Assembly (NCBI RefSeq): GCF_046025915.1
Contig: NZ_JAQQFR010000013.1
Coordinates: 1-64,000, forward strand
Source: Herbaspirillum rhizosphaerae_A
GTDB lineage: Bacteria > Pseudomonadota > Gammaproteobacteria > Burkholderiales > Burkholderiaceae_D
Direction of reading: 5' to 3'
DNA length: 64,000 nucleotides
The translations under genes and the position numbers were made by a program. This document shows, one piece after another, positions 52,405 to 61,185 of this stretch. Below the pieces are notes generated by a model, which was not told the DNA's origin, did not search any database, and saw nothing but the letters and a program-made list of their open reading frames with translations. Each line of letters starts with the position of its first letter. Position 1 is the stretch's first letter.

Positions 52405-54552
52405 TCAACGCGTAAAGGCCGCCGCGTTCCCGGCATCGACGTTGAGAATATTGCCGGTGCTCTTGGCAGATTTTTCGCTGACGAAAAAATACACTGCTTC
52501 GGCGATGTCTTCCGGAAGCACGCTGCGTTTGAGAAGGCTGCGCTGGCGATAGAATTCCTCGATGTTATCGGAGTCGATCTTGTTTGAGGCGGCGCGTTCT
52601 TCTTTCCATTTGCCATCCCAGATGCGGGATCCTCGAATCACCGCATCGGGATTGACCACGTTCACGCGGATGCCGTGAGGCGCACCTTCGAGCGCAATGC
52701 AGCGCGCCAGATGGATTTCCGCTGCCTTGGCGGTGCAATATGCCGATGCGCCTGCCGACGCCACCAGGCCATTTTTGCTCGCCACGTAGACAATGCTGCC
52801 GCCCATGGCTTGGGCCGTCATGCTGCGGAAGGCCGCCCGGCTGACAAGAAAATAACCGGTCGCCAGTACCGACATGTTGCGCTGCCAGACTTCCAGGCTG
52901 GTGTCTTCCAGCGGTGAGGCGGAGGCGATGCCGGCATTTGACACCAGTAGATCGATGCCGCCGAAGCGCAAAGAGACGTTGTTGATGATATTTTCAACGT
53001 CTTGCTCGTTGGTGATGTCGGCGCGCACCACGCCGATAGCGTCAGGCCCGGCTTGCTTGAGCAGGCTTTGGTAGGCGCTGTCGATGGCTGATTGATCGAT
53101 GTCGGTCAGCATGACGCAAGCACCTTCGGCCAGCAACTGGCGCGCGACAGCTTGTCCGATGCCGCCGCCGCCGCCGGTGACCAGCGCGATGCGGCCGGCC
53201 AGACTTTTCGGCTTGGGCATGCGTTGCAGCTTGGCTTCTTCCAGCAACCAGTATTCGATGTCGAAGGCTTCCTGTTCTGGCAAGCCGACGTAGCTGTCGA
53301 CACTATTGGCGCCGCGCATGACGTTGATGGCGTTGATATAAAACTCACCCGCGATGCGCGCCGTTGCCTTGTCTTTGGCGAAGGACAGCATGCCGACGCC
53401 GGGGATCAGATAGATGATGGGATTGGCATCGCGCATGGCCGGACTGTTGGCGCGGCGGCAGCGCTGATAGTAAGCGCTGTAGTCCTGGCGGTAATCTTCC
53501 AGCGCTTGATCGAGGCTGCCGACCAGCCGCTCGAAATCCGGAGCGTCGGGAGAGAAGTCCAGCACCAGAGGACGAATCTTGGTACGCAGGAAGTGATCAG
53601 GGCAGGATGTGCCGAGCGCGGCCAGTGGCGCAAGGTCGCGGCTGCAGACGAATTCCAGTACCGCTGCGCTGTCGTCGAAGTGGCCCAGTTTGAATTCCTG
53701 CTGACTGATTTTCCCGCGCAACAGTGGCATCAGGCGCGCGGCCAGAGCGGCACGATCACTTGCCGGCAAGGCGTTGTGGCGTTTGCCGCCGAAAGCCGCA
53801 GCCTTGCTGTTATCGCTCAGCCAGTCATCTGCGCGTCGGATGATGTCCAGCGTGGTCTCGTAACAATCTTTGGCGGTGTCGCCCCAGGTGAACAGACCGT
53901 GGCCTTCAAGTACGATGCCTTTGAGTGCAGGTTGTTCAAGCGCCATCTTTTCCAGCTTCAGGCCGAGGTCATAACCCGGACGTTGCCACGGCAGCCAGCC
54001 GAGTTCGCCGTTGAACACGCTAGCCGTCAATGCCTTGCTGTTTTTGCAAGCTGCAATGGCGATAACTGCGTCCGGATGCATATGATCGACATGGCGGCGT
54101 GGAATGTAGGCATGCAGCGGCGTGTCGATGCTGGCGGCGCGGGGATTCAGATTGAAGGTGCAATGCGGCAGATAGCCGACCATTTCATCCTCATTCTCCA
54201 GTCCCCGGTAGCGGGTACGCAGTGCTTGCAACTTGTCCATGTACAGCGTCGAGAAACCGTCGAGTTTGATGCTGCCGAGATCTCCACCGGAACCTTTTAC
54301 CCAAAGTACCTCGACTTGTTCACCCGAGAGCGGATCCTGCATGCTGATTTTTGCCGAGGTATTGCCGCCGCCGAAGTTGGTGATCGCCTTGTCGGCACCG
54401 AGCAGGTTTGACCGGTAAAGCAGCAGATGGGCTTCATCGAGTGTGGCGGCGTGGGCGTCATCCCAGGCGGAGGCGATACGTAGTTTGCTTTTTTGCGCAA
54501 ACGATGTGTCGGCATTGTTGGCAGTGGCGTCGGGAAGAACGGCGGTAGTCAT
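52405..54552 (-). CDS. rhaD: Bifunctional rhamnulose-1-phosphate aldolase / short-chain dehydrogenase
   Basis: A 715-residue fusion. Residues ~30-400: class II aldolase (ITNFGGGNTSAKI, WVKGSGGDLGS, zinc ligands in HVDHMHPDAV and VLEGHGLFTWG). Residues ~455-715: SDR with NAD motif LVTGGGGGIGQAVA and catalytic YxxxK in SAYCTAKAA. It splits rhamnulose-1-phosphate into DHAP and L-lactaldehyde and oxidises the latter, as in rhizobial RhaD. Also named RhaEW/YuxG. Divergent from rhaR-rhaS. Confidence 0.93.
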   Translation of the reverse strand: MTTAVLPDATANNADTSFAQKSKLRIASAWDDAHAATLDEAHLLLYRSNLLGADKAITNFGGGNTSAKISMQDPLSGEQVEVLWVKGSGGDLGSIKLDGFSTLYMDKLQALRTRYRGLENEDEMVGYLPHCTFNLNPRAASIDTPLHAYIPRRHVDHMHPDAVIAIAACKNSKALTASVFNGELGWLPWQRPGYDLGLKLEKMALEQPALKGIVLEGHGLFTWGDTAKDCYETTLDIIRRADDWLSDNSKAAAFGGKRHNALPASDRAALAARLMPLLRGKISQQEFKLGHFDDSAAVLEFVCSRDLAPLAALGTSCPDHFLRTKIRPLVLDFSPDAPDFERLVGSLDQALEDYRQDYSAYYQRCRRANSPAMRDANPIIYLIPGVGMLSFAKDKATARIAGEFYINAINVMRGANSVDSYVGLPEQEAFDIEYWLLEEAKLQRMPKPKSLAGRIALVTGGGGGIGQAVARQLLAEGACVMLTDIDQSAIDSAYQSLLKQAGPDAIGVVRADITNEQDVENIINNVSLRFGGIDLLVSNAGIASASPLEDTSLEVWQRNMSVLATGYFLVSRAAFRSMTAQAMGGSIVYVASKNGLVASAGASAYCTAKAAEIHLARCIALEGAPHGIRVNVVNPDAVIRGSRIWDGKWKEERAASNKIDSDNIEEFYRQRSLLKRSVLPEDIAEAVYFFVSEKSAKSTGNILNVDAGNAAAFTR

Positions 54553-54862
54553 GTGGTCTCCGGTTTTGATTTTGGGTACAGCTTGAAACAGGTAAAGGAA
54601 AAAACGAACAAGAGCAAACTCAGGTTCAGAGCCTGATGTCTTGCGCGCCTTTACAGCATGTTTTCAAGTAGAAAACACCTACCGATCAGAGTCAATCGAT
54701 CTCCAATCAACTTTATGATTGTTTGTGAAGTAATCATCAAGTTGATTGATTGCTGATTGACTTGTTTTTCTCTCATGGCTTAGTCTTGCCACATAACGAA
54801 AGCACTGAATACGATGCCGCGGCAGTGATCGCGCCACGCAGTGCAACATCACGGAGACAAGC
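54553..54862. promoter_or_regulatory. Divergent rhaD/rhaR control region with nested inverted repeats
   Basis: 310 bp between rhaD and the DeoR gene. CAATCAACTT (54704-54713) is mirrored by AAGTTGATTG (54739-54748), nested inside GTCAATC (54691-54697) / GATTGAC (54755-54761). The repeated ATCAA/TTGAT core is a likely binding site of the DeoR-type repressor for both promoters. The first ~110 bp next to rhaD show no further structure. Confidence 0.55.
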
Positions 54863-55675
54863 ATGATCAACCACAAACGCCGCAAGCGGATGTTGGGTCT
54901 GTTGACGGAACATTCCAATGCCAGCGTCGAGCAGTTGTGCCAATGGCTCAATGCCTCGGCCGCGACGGTGCGGCGCGATATCTCCTGGCTGGCCGAGCGC
55001 AATATGCTCAACCGCATTCGCGGTGGCGCCGAACGGCTGGCACCAAAACGCAATGCGTTTGCTTTGTCGGGTGAAACCTTTCAAAACAGCCTCGATCGGT
55101 TTCCCGCTGAGAAGCGCGCCATTGCCCGCCATGCGGCGAGCATGTGCGAAGACGGTGAGACGATCATCATCAACGGTGGCACCACCACCTTCATGATGGC
55201 GGAATTTCTGGCGCACAAGCAGCTCAAAATTCTGACCAATTCTTTTCTGATGGCGGAGCGCTTACTGACCACCAGCGAGAATCAAATCATCGTCCCGGGC
55301 GGTCAGGTCTATCGCGAGCAAAACGTGATTCTGAGTCCCTTCGACAATGACATTACGCAGCATCACTACGCCGGAAAGATGTTTATGGGCGTCTATGGCC
55401 TGTCGATGCTGGGTCTGATGGAGGTTGATCCGCTGCTGATCCAGGCTGAAAAGCGTTTGCTCAGTCAGGCCGAGCAATTGATTGTCATGGTCGACAGTTC
55501 GAAGTTCTCGCGCAAAGCCGGACTGATTCTTTGTGGCCTGAATCGTGTCAGTTGCCTGATTACCGATACCGGGGTCAGCGATGCGGCCGTGCAAATGATG
55601 GAGCAGGCCGGCGTAAAGGTAGCTGCCGTTGAACCGGAATCAGAATCGGAGCTGGAACCGGTTCTTGAAGATTGA
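54863..55675 (+). CDS. rhaR: DeoR-family transcriptional regulator of rhamnose catabolism
   Basis: A 270-residue DeoR/GlpR-type repressor: winged HTH at ~6-60 (MLGLLTEHSNASVEQLCQWLNA, TVRRDISWLAERNMLNRIRGG) and a phosphosugar-sensing C-terminal domain (IINGGTTTFMMAEFL, MFMGVYGLSMLGLMEVDPLLI, MVDSSKFSRKAGLI). RBS CGGAGA upstream of 54863. In R. leguminosarum the DeoR-type RhaR negatively controls the same gene set; that is the expected role here. Confidence 0.9.
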   Translation: MINHKRRKRMLGLLTEHSNASVEQLCQWLNASAATVRRDISWLAERNMLNRIRGGAERLAPKRNAFALSGETFQNSLDRFPAEKRAIARHAASMCEDGETIIINGGTTTFMMAEFLAHKQLKILTNSFLMAERLLTTSENQIIVPGGQVYREQNVILSPFDNDITQHHYAGKMFMGVYGLSMLGLMEVDPLLIQAEKRLLSQAEQLIVMVDSSKFSRKAGLILCGLNRVSCLITDTGVSDAAVQMMEQAGVKVAAVEPESESELEPVLED

Positions 55676-55834
55676 CACCCCGCCCGAGTTTGTCCGATGA
55701 AGTCTGCCGGGAAGCTTGGCTGCAAAAAAACGCAGCACAGCCCGGTATCGCAACAGCAGCAAAGGCCGATCGCGCATCCCGCACGCAGGCCCAACAACAA
55801 CAGCTATAAAGCTACAACAACAAGGAGACACCGC

Positions 55835-56872
55835 ATGATCAAGCAGAAAACAGGCGCAGCCGCTTCGCGCACACGCTCGGCGGCATTGGCGCTGACGCTG
55901 GTATTGAGTGCCACGATCGGTTTCGCGCTGCCGGCCGCGGCGGCCGACAAGGTACGCATCGCCATGGTCGTCAAGAGTCTGGGCAATGGCTTTTTCGACG
56001 CCGCACACGAAGGTGCGAAGGAAGCCGCCAAGCAGTTGGGCGATGTCGACATCATTTACACCGGGCCGACTACCCCCACTGCTGAAGGCCAGATCGAGAT
56101 CGTCAATTCCCTGATCAGCCAGAAGGTTGACGCTATCGTGATTTCCGCCAACGACGCCAACGCCCTGGTGCCGATCACCAAGAAGGCCATGCAACGCGGC
56201 ATCAAGGTCTTGTCTTTCGACAGCGGCATTGCGAAGGGCGGTCGCCTGATGCAACTTAACCCCTCCAATGCAGAGCTGATCGGCGTCAAACAGATTCAAA
56301 TGGCTTCGGATGCCATCGGTGGGGCAGGCGAAGTCGCAATCTTGTCGGCTACGGCGCAGGCCACCAATCAAAATATCTGGATCGGCGAAATGAAGAAAGC
56401 GCTCGCAAAGCCTGAGTTCGCCAAGATCAAACTGATTGCGACTGTGTACGGCGACGATCAGTCCGACAAGAGCTATCGGGAAGCCATCGGGCTGTTGCGC
56501 AGCAATCCTAATCTGAAGGCGATCATCGCGCCCACCACAGTAGGCATTAATGCCGCCGGCAAGGCAGTCGTCGATGAAAAACTGGTCGGCAAGGTCTATG
56601 TCACCGGACTCGGCTTGCCATCCGAAATGGCTGGTCACGTCAAGAGCGGCGCAGTGAAGAGCTTCGCCATCTGGAATCCGATTGATCTTGGCTATGCTGC
56701 TACCTATGCCGCGTACCAGTTCGTCAAGGGTAAGGCGCAAGGCAAGGATGGCGAAAGCATCAGCGTTGGTCGCATGGGTTCGATCAAGCTCGATGCCGCA
56801 GGTGAAGCGGCGTTGGCACCACCTTTCACCTACGACGCCAGTAACGTCGACAAATTTGCAAAAATTTTCTGA
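55835..56872 (+). CDS. rhaS: L-rhamnose ABC transporter binding protein
   Basis: A 345-residue family 2 (RbsB-like) sugar-binding protein with signal peptide (AALALTLVLSATIGFALPAAAA). Mature N-terminus KVRIAMVVKSLGNGFFDAAHEGAKEAA; DAIVISANDANALVPITKKA and VKSFAIWNPIDLGYAATYAAY are RhaS-like. ATG at 55835 with AAGGAGA; longer frame at 55697 lacks a signal peptide. A weak hairpin (CGATGC/GCATCG, about 56889-56924, then T-rich) follows. Confidence 0.93.
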   Translation: MIKQKTGAAASRTRSAALALTLVLSATIGFALPAAAADKVRIAMVVKSLGNGFFDAAHEGAKEAAKQLGDVDIIYTGPTTPTAEGQIEIVNSLISQKVDAIVISANDANALVPITKKAMQRGIKVLSFDSGIAKGGRLMQLNPSNAELIGVKQIQMASDAIGGAGEVAILSATAQATNQNIWIGEMKKALAKPEFAKIKLIATVYGDDQSDKSYREAIGLLRSNPNLKAIIAPTTVGINAAGKAVVDEKLVGKVYVTGLGLPSEMAGHVKSGAVKSFAIWNPIDLGYAATYAAYQFVKGKAQGKDGESISVGRMGSIKLDAAGEAALAPPFTYDASNVDKFAKIF

Positions 56873-56982
56873 TTTCTCTGAGGTGAGGCGATGCTGCAGT
56901 GAGCCCGGTTCTCTGTCGGCATCGTTTCTTTTCTGCAGATATTGACGGTTTTATTTTTCAAATTTTTTACGACTGAGTCGCC

Positions 56983-58731
56983 ATGTCTTCTTCTGTTTTG
57001 CCTGCGCAAGGCACTATGTTTCACTCGTCGCCGATCCCGGCAGACTCGGCGCTGCGTCCTGTCGCCGCACAAGCGGGGGCGCCAGTGCTTGAGTTGTCCG
57101 GTGTCGGTAAGCGCTTTCAAGGAATCGTGGCGCTCAAGGATGTCGGGTTTTCCGTACGTCCGGGCGAGGTGATGGCCTTGCTCGGCGAGAACGGTGCAGG
57201 CAAATCCACGTTGGTCAAGATACTTACCGGGATTCATCAACCCGACGAAGGCACGATTACGCTCGACGGCAAACCGGTATCGTTCGCTACTGCCCAGGCA
57301 GCGATGCAGGCCGGCATCACTGCCGTGCATCAGGAAACCGTCATGTTCGAAGAACTGACCGTGGCGGAGAATATCTGTATCGGACGGCAACCGTTGTGCG
57401 GTGTGCCGCCGCGCATCGATTGGCGCCGTATCGATGCCGAGGCTGAGCAACTGTTTGCGCGGCTGGAAGTCGATCTGCCGGTACGTGCACGCGTCAAGGA
57501 TCTGAGCGTCGCTCAGCGCCATTTCGTGGAAATCGCCCGTGCCTTGTCGCAGCGCGCGCAAGTCGTGATCATGGATGAACCGACCGCGGCCTTGTCGCAG
57601 CGAGAGATACGCGAGCTGTATCGCATCATCGGTCAGCTGCGGGCGGCGGGCACAGCGGTGATCTTTATCTCGCACAAGTTCGACGAGATATTCGCCGTCG
57701 CCGATCGTTATACGGTCCTGCGCGACGGCCGCTTCATCGCAGCGGGTGCGCTGGCTGACATCACTGAGCCGCAGCTGGTGGCGCTGATGGTCGGACGCGA
57801 AGTCGGACAGGTTTTTCCACGGCATCAGGCACAAGCGGAGAGTGTGAGCACTTCCACGGTAGCACCGGCGGATACCGTCCTTCAAGTGGAAAAATTCTGT
57901 CATCCGACGGAATTTCACGATGTCAGTTTTTCTCTGCGGCGCGGTGAGATCATCGGGTTCTATGGACTGGTTGGCGCAGGTCGTTCCGAGCTCATGCAGG
58001 CGCTGTTCGGTTTGTCGCCGGGGGCACGCGGTGTGGTACGCATAGACGGGCGCGCAGTCGATATCCAGTCACCGGCACAGGCCATTGCGCAAGGAATTGC
58101 CTACGTACCGGAAGATCGGCAGCATCAGGGTGTGTTGTTGTCGTTGCCCATTTTTCAAAACATCACGCTGCCAATTCTTTCTGGAATCGGTTTTTTTCTG
58201 CGTCGCCATCGCCGGCGCGAGATTGCCATTGCACGCCGTCTGAGTGAGCTGCTCGAACTCAAGGCATCCCATTTTCATCAGCATGTCGCGCAACTGTCTG
58301 GTGGCAACCAGCAAAAGGTCGTGCTGGCAAAATGGCTGGCCACGGATCCGCGCGTGATTATTCTGGACGAGCCGACCAAGGGCATTGATATCGGCTCCAA
58401 GGCCGCGGTGCATCGTTTCATCAGCGAATTGGTAGGGCAGGGCCTGTCGGTGATCCTGGTGTCTTCCGAATTACCCGAAGTCATGGGCATGTCGGACCGC
58501 ATCGTCGTCATGCATCAGGGAACCGTGCAGAAAATCTTTGACCGGGAAGAGGCCACGCCGGAATTGCTGGTCGCGGCAGCATCGGGCAGCGCACATCAAA
58601 CAGTTCAAGCAGGTCAAACAGGACAGGCAGAACAAGCAGAACAAGCAGAACAAGCAGAACAAGCAGAACAAGCAGAACAAGCAGAACAAGCAGAAAAAGT
58701 AGCGCAAAAAGGAGTAGCGGCATGTCATTAA
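56983..58731 (+). CDS. rhaT: L-rhamnose ABC transporter ATP-binding protein
   Basis: A 582-residue fused sugar ABC ATPase. First half: Walker A GENGAGKST, VHQETVMFEELTVAENI, signature LSVAQRHF (degenerate), DEPTAALS. Second half: degenerate Walker A GLVGAGRSE, signature LSGGNQQKV, DEPTKGIDIGSK, as usual for this class. The C-terminal ~40 residues are a (AEQ)n tail encoded by a 9-bp repeat (58621-58701), absent from typical members. Its end overlaps rhaP by 10 bp. The name is the Rhizobium one and is not related to the E. coli RhaT symporter. Confidence 0.92.
   Translation: MSSSVLPAQGTMFHSSPIPADSALRPVAAQAGAPVLELSGVGKRFQGIVALKDVGFSVRPGEVMALLGENGAGKSTLVKILTGIHQPDEGTITLDGKPVSFATAQAAMQAGITAVHQETVMFEELTVAENICIGRQPLCGVPPRIDWRRIDAEAEQLFARLEVDLPVRARVKDLSVAQRHFVEIARALSQRAQVVIMDEPTAALSQREIRELYRIIGQLRAAGTAVIFISHKFDEIFAVADRYTVLRDGRFIAAGALADITEPQLVALMVGREVGQVFPRHQAQAESVSTSTVAPADTVLQVEKFCHPTEFHDVSFSLRRGEIIGFYGLVGAGRSELMQALFGLSPGARGVVRIDGRAVDIQSPAQAIAQGIAYVPEDRQHQGVLLSLPIFQNITLPILSGIGFFLRRHRRREIAIARRLSELLELKASHFHQHVAQLSGGNQQKVVLAKWLATDPRVIILDEPTKGIDIGSKAAVHRFISELVGQGLSVILVSSELPEVMGMSDRIVVMHQGTVQKIFDREEATPELLVAAASGSAHQTVQAGQTGQAEQAEQAEQAEQAEQAEQAEQAEKVAQKGVAACH
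58621..58701 (+). repeat. 9-bp in-frame minisatellite in rhaT 3' end
   Basis: GAACAAGCA is repeated seven times without mismatch (58630-58692), flanked by variant units GGACAGGCA (58621-58629) and GAAAAAGTA (58693-58701). It encodes E-Q-A repeats and ends just before the RBS of rhaP (AAAAAGGAG, 58706-58714). Confidence 0.95.
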
Positions 58732-59813
58732 ACCAAGGCCCTGGACATGGATCGGGTTCTTTCTTTCGTCTGTCCCGTCTGGCGGGTTTGGCCTCCGGCC
58801 CTCGCGAGCCGTTACTGGGGGCATTGATCGTATTGCTGATTCTGCTGGTCGGTTTGCGCGCGCCTGCCTTTCTCACACTACGCAGCATGGACAATCTGCT
58901 GACCGATAGCGCACTGCCGATCATGCTGGCGTTGACGCAAATGCTGGTGATCGTTACGCGCGGCATCGATCTGTCGGTGGCCTCCAATCTGGCGCTGTCG
59001 GGGATGATGTCGGCGCTGCTGGCGATGCATTTCCCCGAACTGCCGATCGGCGTTGTGATTGCGGCCGCCTTATGCATCGGACTGGTGCTGGGTCTGATCA
59101 ACGGCTGGTTGATCGGCTATCTGTCTTTGCCTCCCATCGTCGTCACTCTCGGCAGCATGAGCGTATATCGCGGGCTGGTATTCGTGCTATCGGGCGGTGC
59201 CTGGGTATCGTCGCGCAACATGCCGGCTGATTTCGTCGCGTTTCCGCTGGAACGGCTGATGGGGTTGACGCATCTGGTATGGCTGGCGGCGGGTGCTGTT
59301 CTGGCACTGTGGTACGTGGCGCGCTATACGCGCTTTGGCCGCGATCTGTACGCTATCGGCAATGACCCGGTTGCGGCTGGTTATGTGGGGATTGCCACAC
59401 CGAAGCGTCTGTTCTGGACATACGGCCTGTCTGGCGCGATGGCGGGGTTGTGCGGCTATTTATGGGTTGCACGCTATGCCGTGGCCTATACGGAAATCGC
59501 CTATGGCTTTGAACTGACCGTCATCGCCGCTTGCGTCATCGGTGGAATCAGCATCGCCGGAGGCGTTGGCAACATCAGCGGTGCTGTGCTCGGCGCCTTA
59601 TTCCTGGCGGTCATCAACAATGCATTGCCGATGGTGCAGATATCACCGTTCTGGCAAAGCGCGCTGACCGGACTGGTCATTCTCTCCGCGGTGATCATCA
59701 ATGCGCGCGGTGAAAAAAAGCGCAATAAACAAATCCTGCCACTGCATTTTCACACTGAGCCTTCCGTTGAATTGAAGGCCAATACCGCGCATGTCGCGAG
59801 GACGTCATCATGA
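58722..59813 (+). CDS. rhaP: L-rhamnose ABC transporter permease
   Basis: A 363-residue RbsC-family permease with 8-10 helices: LMLALTQMLVIVTRGIDLSVASNLALSGM, LSLPPIVVTLGSMSVYRGLVFVL, AIGNDPVAAGYVGI, and VIGGISIAGGVGNISGAVLGALFL. Pairs with rhaQ. ATG at 58722 overlaps the rhaT stop; 4-bp ATGA overlap with rhaQ. Confidence 0.92.
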   Translation: MSLNQGPGHGSGSFFRLSRLAGLASGPREPLLGALIVLLILLVGLRAPAFLTLRSMDNLLTDSALPIMLALTQMLVIVTRGIDLSVASNLALSGMMSALLAMHFPELPIGVVIAAALCIGLVLGLINGWLIGYLSLPPIVVTLGSMSVYRGLVFVLSGGAWVSSRNMPADFVAFPLERLMGLTHLVWLAAGAVLALWYVARYTRFGRDLYAIGNDPVAAGYVGIATPKRLFWTYGLSGAMAGLCGYLWVARYAVAYTEIAYGFELTVIAACVIGGISIAGGVGNISGAVLGALFLAVINNALPMVQISPFWQSALTGLVILSAVIINARGEKKRNKQILPLHFHTEPSVELKANTAHVARTSS

Positions 59814-60823
59814 ACACTGTTGTCGATACCGTGCCGGTTAAAACTTCACGTTACGAAATCAGCGAGCGTGGCAGTTTTCGTGCCGCCGACCTGTTGCGAC
59901 ACTGGGAGTTTTTGCTAGCCCTGCTGTTGATCGCCGTCTTTTGCATCAATTGCCTGCTGCTTCCGCATTTCTTCGATTTTTATAACCTGGCGGACAGTAC
60001 ATTCAATTTCAGCGAAAAGGCATTGATCGCTTTACCGATGGCTTTGCTCATCATCTGCCGGGAAATCGACATTTCCGTGTCGGCGGTGATTGCTTTGTCA
60101 TCGGTCATGATGGGGATCGCCAATCACTACGGCGTGCCGGCAGCCGGCTTGTTCGTTATCGGTATCGGCACGGGCACGCTGTGCGGACTGCTGAACGGCT
60201 TTCTGGTCACGCGCTTTGCGTTGCCTTCGATTGTCGTGACGATTGGATCGATGTCCTTGTTTCGAGGACTAGCCAGTGTCGTGCTCGGCGATCAGGCTTT
60301 TACCAATTATCCCGAGCTGCTCAGCGACTGGGGGCAGGGCTATTTCTTCGACATCCTGCCACGGCCTTTTGCGGTGCTGATTGTGGCAGCCGCGTTGTTC
60401 GCGCTGCTTTTACATTGCACCACATGCGGACGGCGTATCTACGCGATCGGCAATAACCCGGTGACGGCGCGTTTTTCCGGTATCGCAGTGGATCGTTACC
60501 GTTTGATGCTGTTCGTACTCACGGGAGCGATGGCAGGTCTGGCGGCATGCTTGTTGACAGGCCGCATCGGTAGCACACGTCCCAATATCGCATTAGGCTG
60601 GGAGCTGGAAATCATTACGGTGGTTATTCTCGGCGGGGTCAGTATTGCAGGTGGCGCGGGAACCATCGGCGGCGTCTTGCTGGCAATACTGACGCTCGGT
60701 ATGGTGACGTACGGTCTGGCCTTGGCAAATGTCCCCGGCATCATCATGACGATCGTGGTTGGTGCATTGCTGCTGACGACGATTGCGGTGCCGCGTCTGC
60801 TGCGTGGAAAGACCACCCGATAG
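59810..60823 (+). CDS. rhaQ: L-rhamnose ABC transporter permease
   Basis: A 337-residue RbsC-family permease paralogous to rhaP: LPMALLIICREIDISVSAVIALSSVMMGI, FALPSIVVTIGSMSLFRGLASVVLG, AIGNNPVTARFSGIAV, and ILGGVSIAGGAGTIGGVLLAIL. Second half of the heterodimeric channel. Followed 2 bp later by the mutarotase. Confidence 0.92.
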   Translation: MNTVVDTVPVKTSRYEISERGSFRAADLLRHWEFLLALLLIAVFCINCLLLPHFFDFYNLADSTFNFSEKALIALPMALLIICREIDISVSAVIALSSVMMGIANHYGVPAAGLFVIGIGTGTLCGLLNGFLVTRFALPSIVVTIGSMSLFRGLASVVLGDQAFTNYPELLSDWGQGYFFDILPRPFAVLIVAAALFALLLHCTTCGRRIYAIGNNPVTARFSGIAVDRYRLMLFVLTGAMAGLAACLLTGRIGSTRPNIALGWELEIITVVILGGVSIAGGAGTIGGVLLAILTLGMVTYGLALANVPGIIMTIVVGALLLTTIAVPRLLRGKTTR

Positions 60824-60825
60824 CC

Positions 60826-61140
60826 ATGGAACAGATCGCTTTCACCATGCAATTGCGCGCGGGTTGCGCCGCTGAATACCAGCGCCGCCATGACGCCTTG
60901 TGGCCGGAACTTGCCGGGTTGTTGCACGATGCGGGCATCCGCGACTACAGCATTTTTCTCGATCCCGGCAGCGGAAAACTGTTTGCGGTTTTGCGCCGCT
61001 TGCCGACGCACGGCATGGATGCCTTGCCTGATCATCCGGTGATGCAGCGCTGGTGGGAGTATATGTCCGATCTGATGGATACCGATGCGGACCACCGGCC
61101 GCAGTCGCAAGCGCTGTTGCCGATGTTTCATCTGTCTTGA
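60826..61140 (+). CDS. rhaU: L-rhamnose mutarotase
   Basis: A 104-residue ferredoxin-fold epimerase: MQLRAGCAAEYQRRHDALWPEL with catalytic His, LHDAGIRDYSIFLDPGSGKLFAVL, and PVMQRWWEYMSDLMDTDAD with the WW motif of RhaM/RhaU. It interconverts alpha and beta L-rhamnopyranose to feed the isomerase. Named rhaU in Rhizobium, rhaM in E. coli. Confidence 0.95.
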   Translation: MEQIAFTMQLRAGCAAEYQRRHDALWPELAGLLHDAGIRDYSIFLDPGSGKLFAVLRRLPTHGMDALPDHPVMQRWWEYMSDLMDTDADHRPQSQALLPMFHLS

Positions 61141-61185
61141 AGTCTTTGATTTTTACCTGACCGTTCCTTTTCCGGATATTGCCTC

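Noticed and set aside
53092..54411. 439-codon plus-strand frame over rhaD
   Set aside because: Antisense to the bifunctional aldolase-dehydrogenase, no RBS or motifs.
58471..58824. Minus-strand frame with CLFCLFCLF repeats
   Set aside because: Produced by the antisense reading of the 9-bp minisatellite in rhaT.
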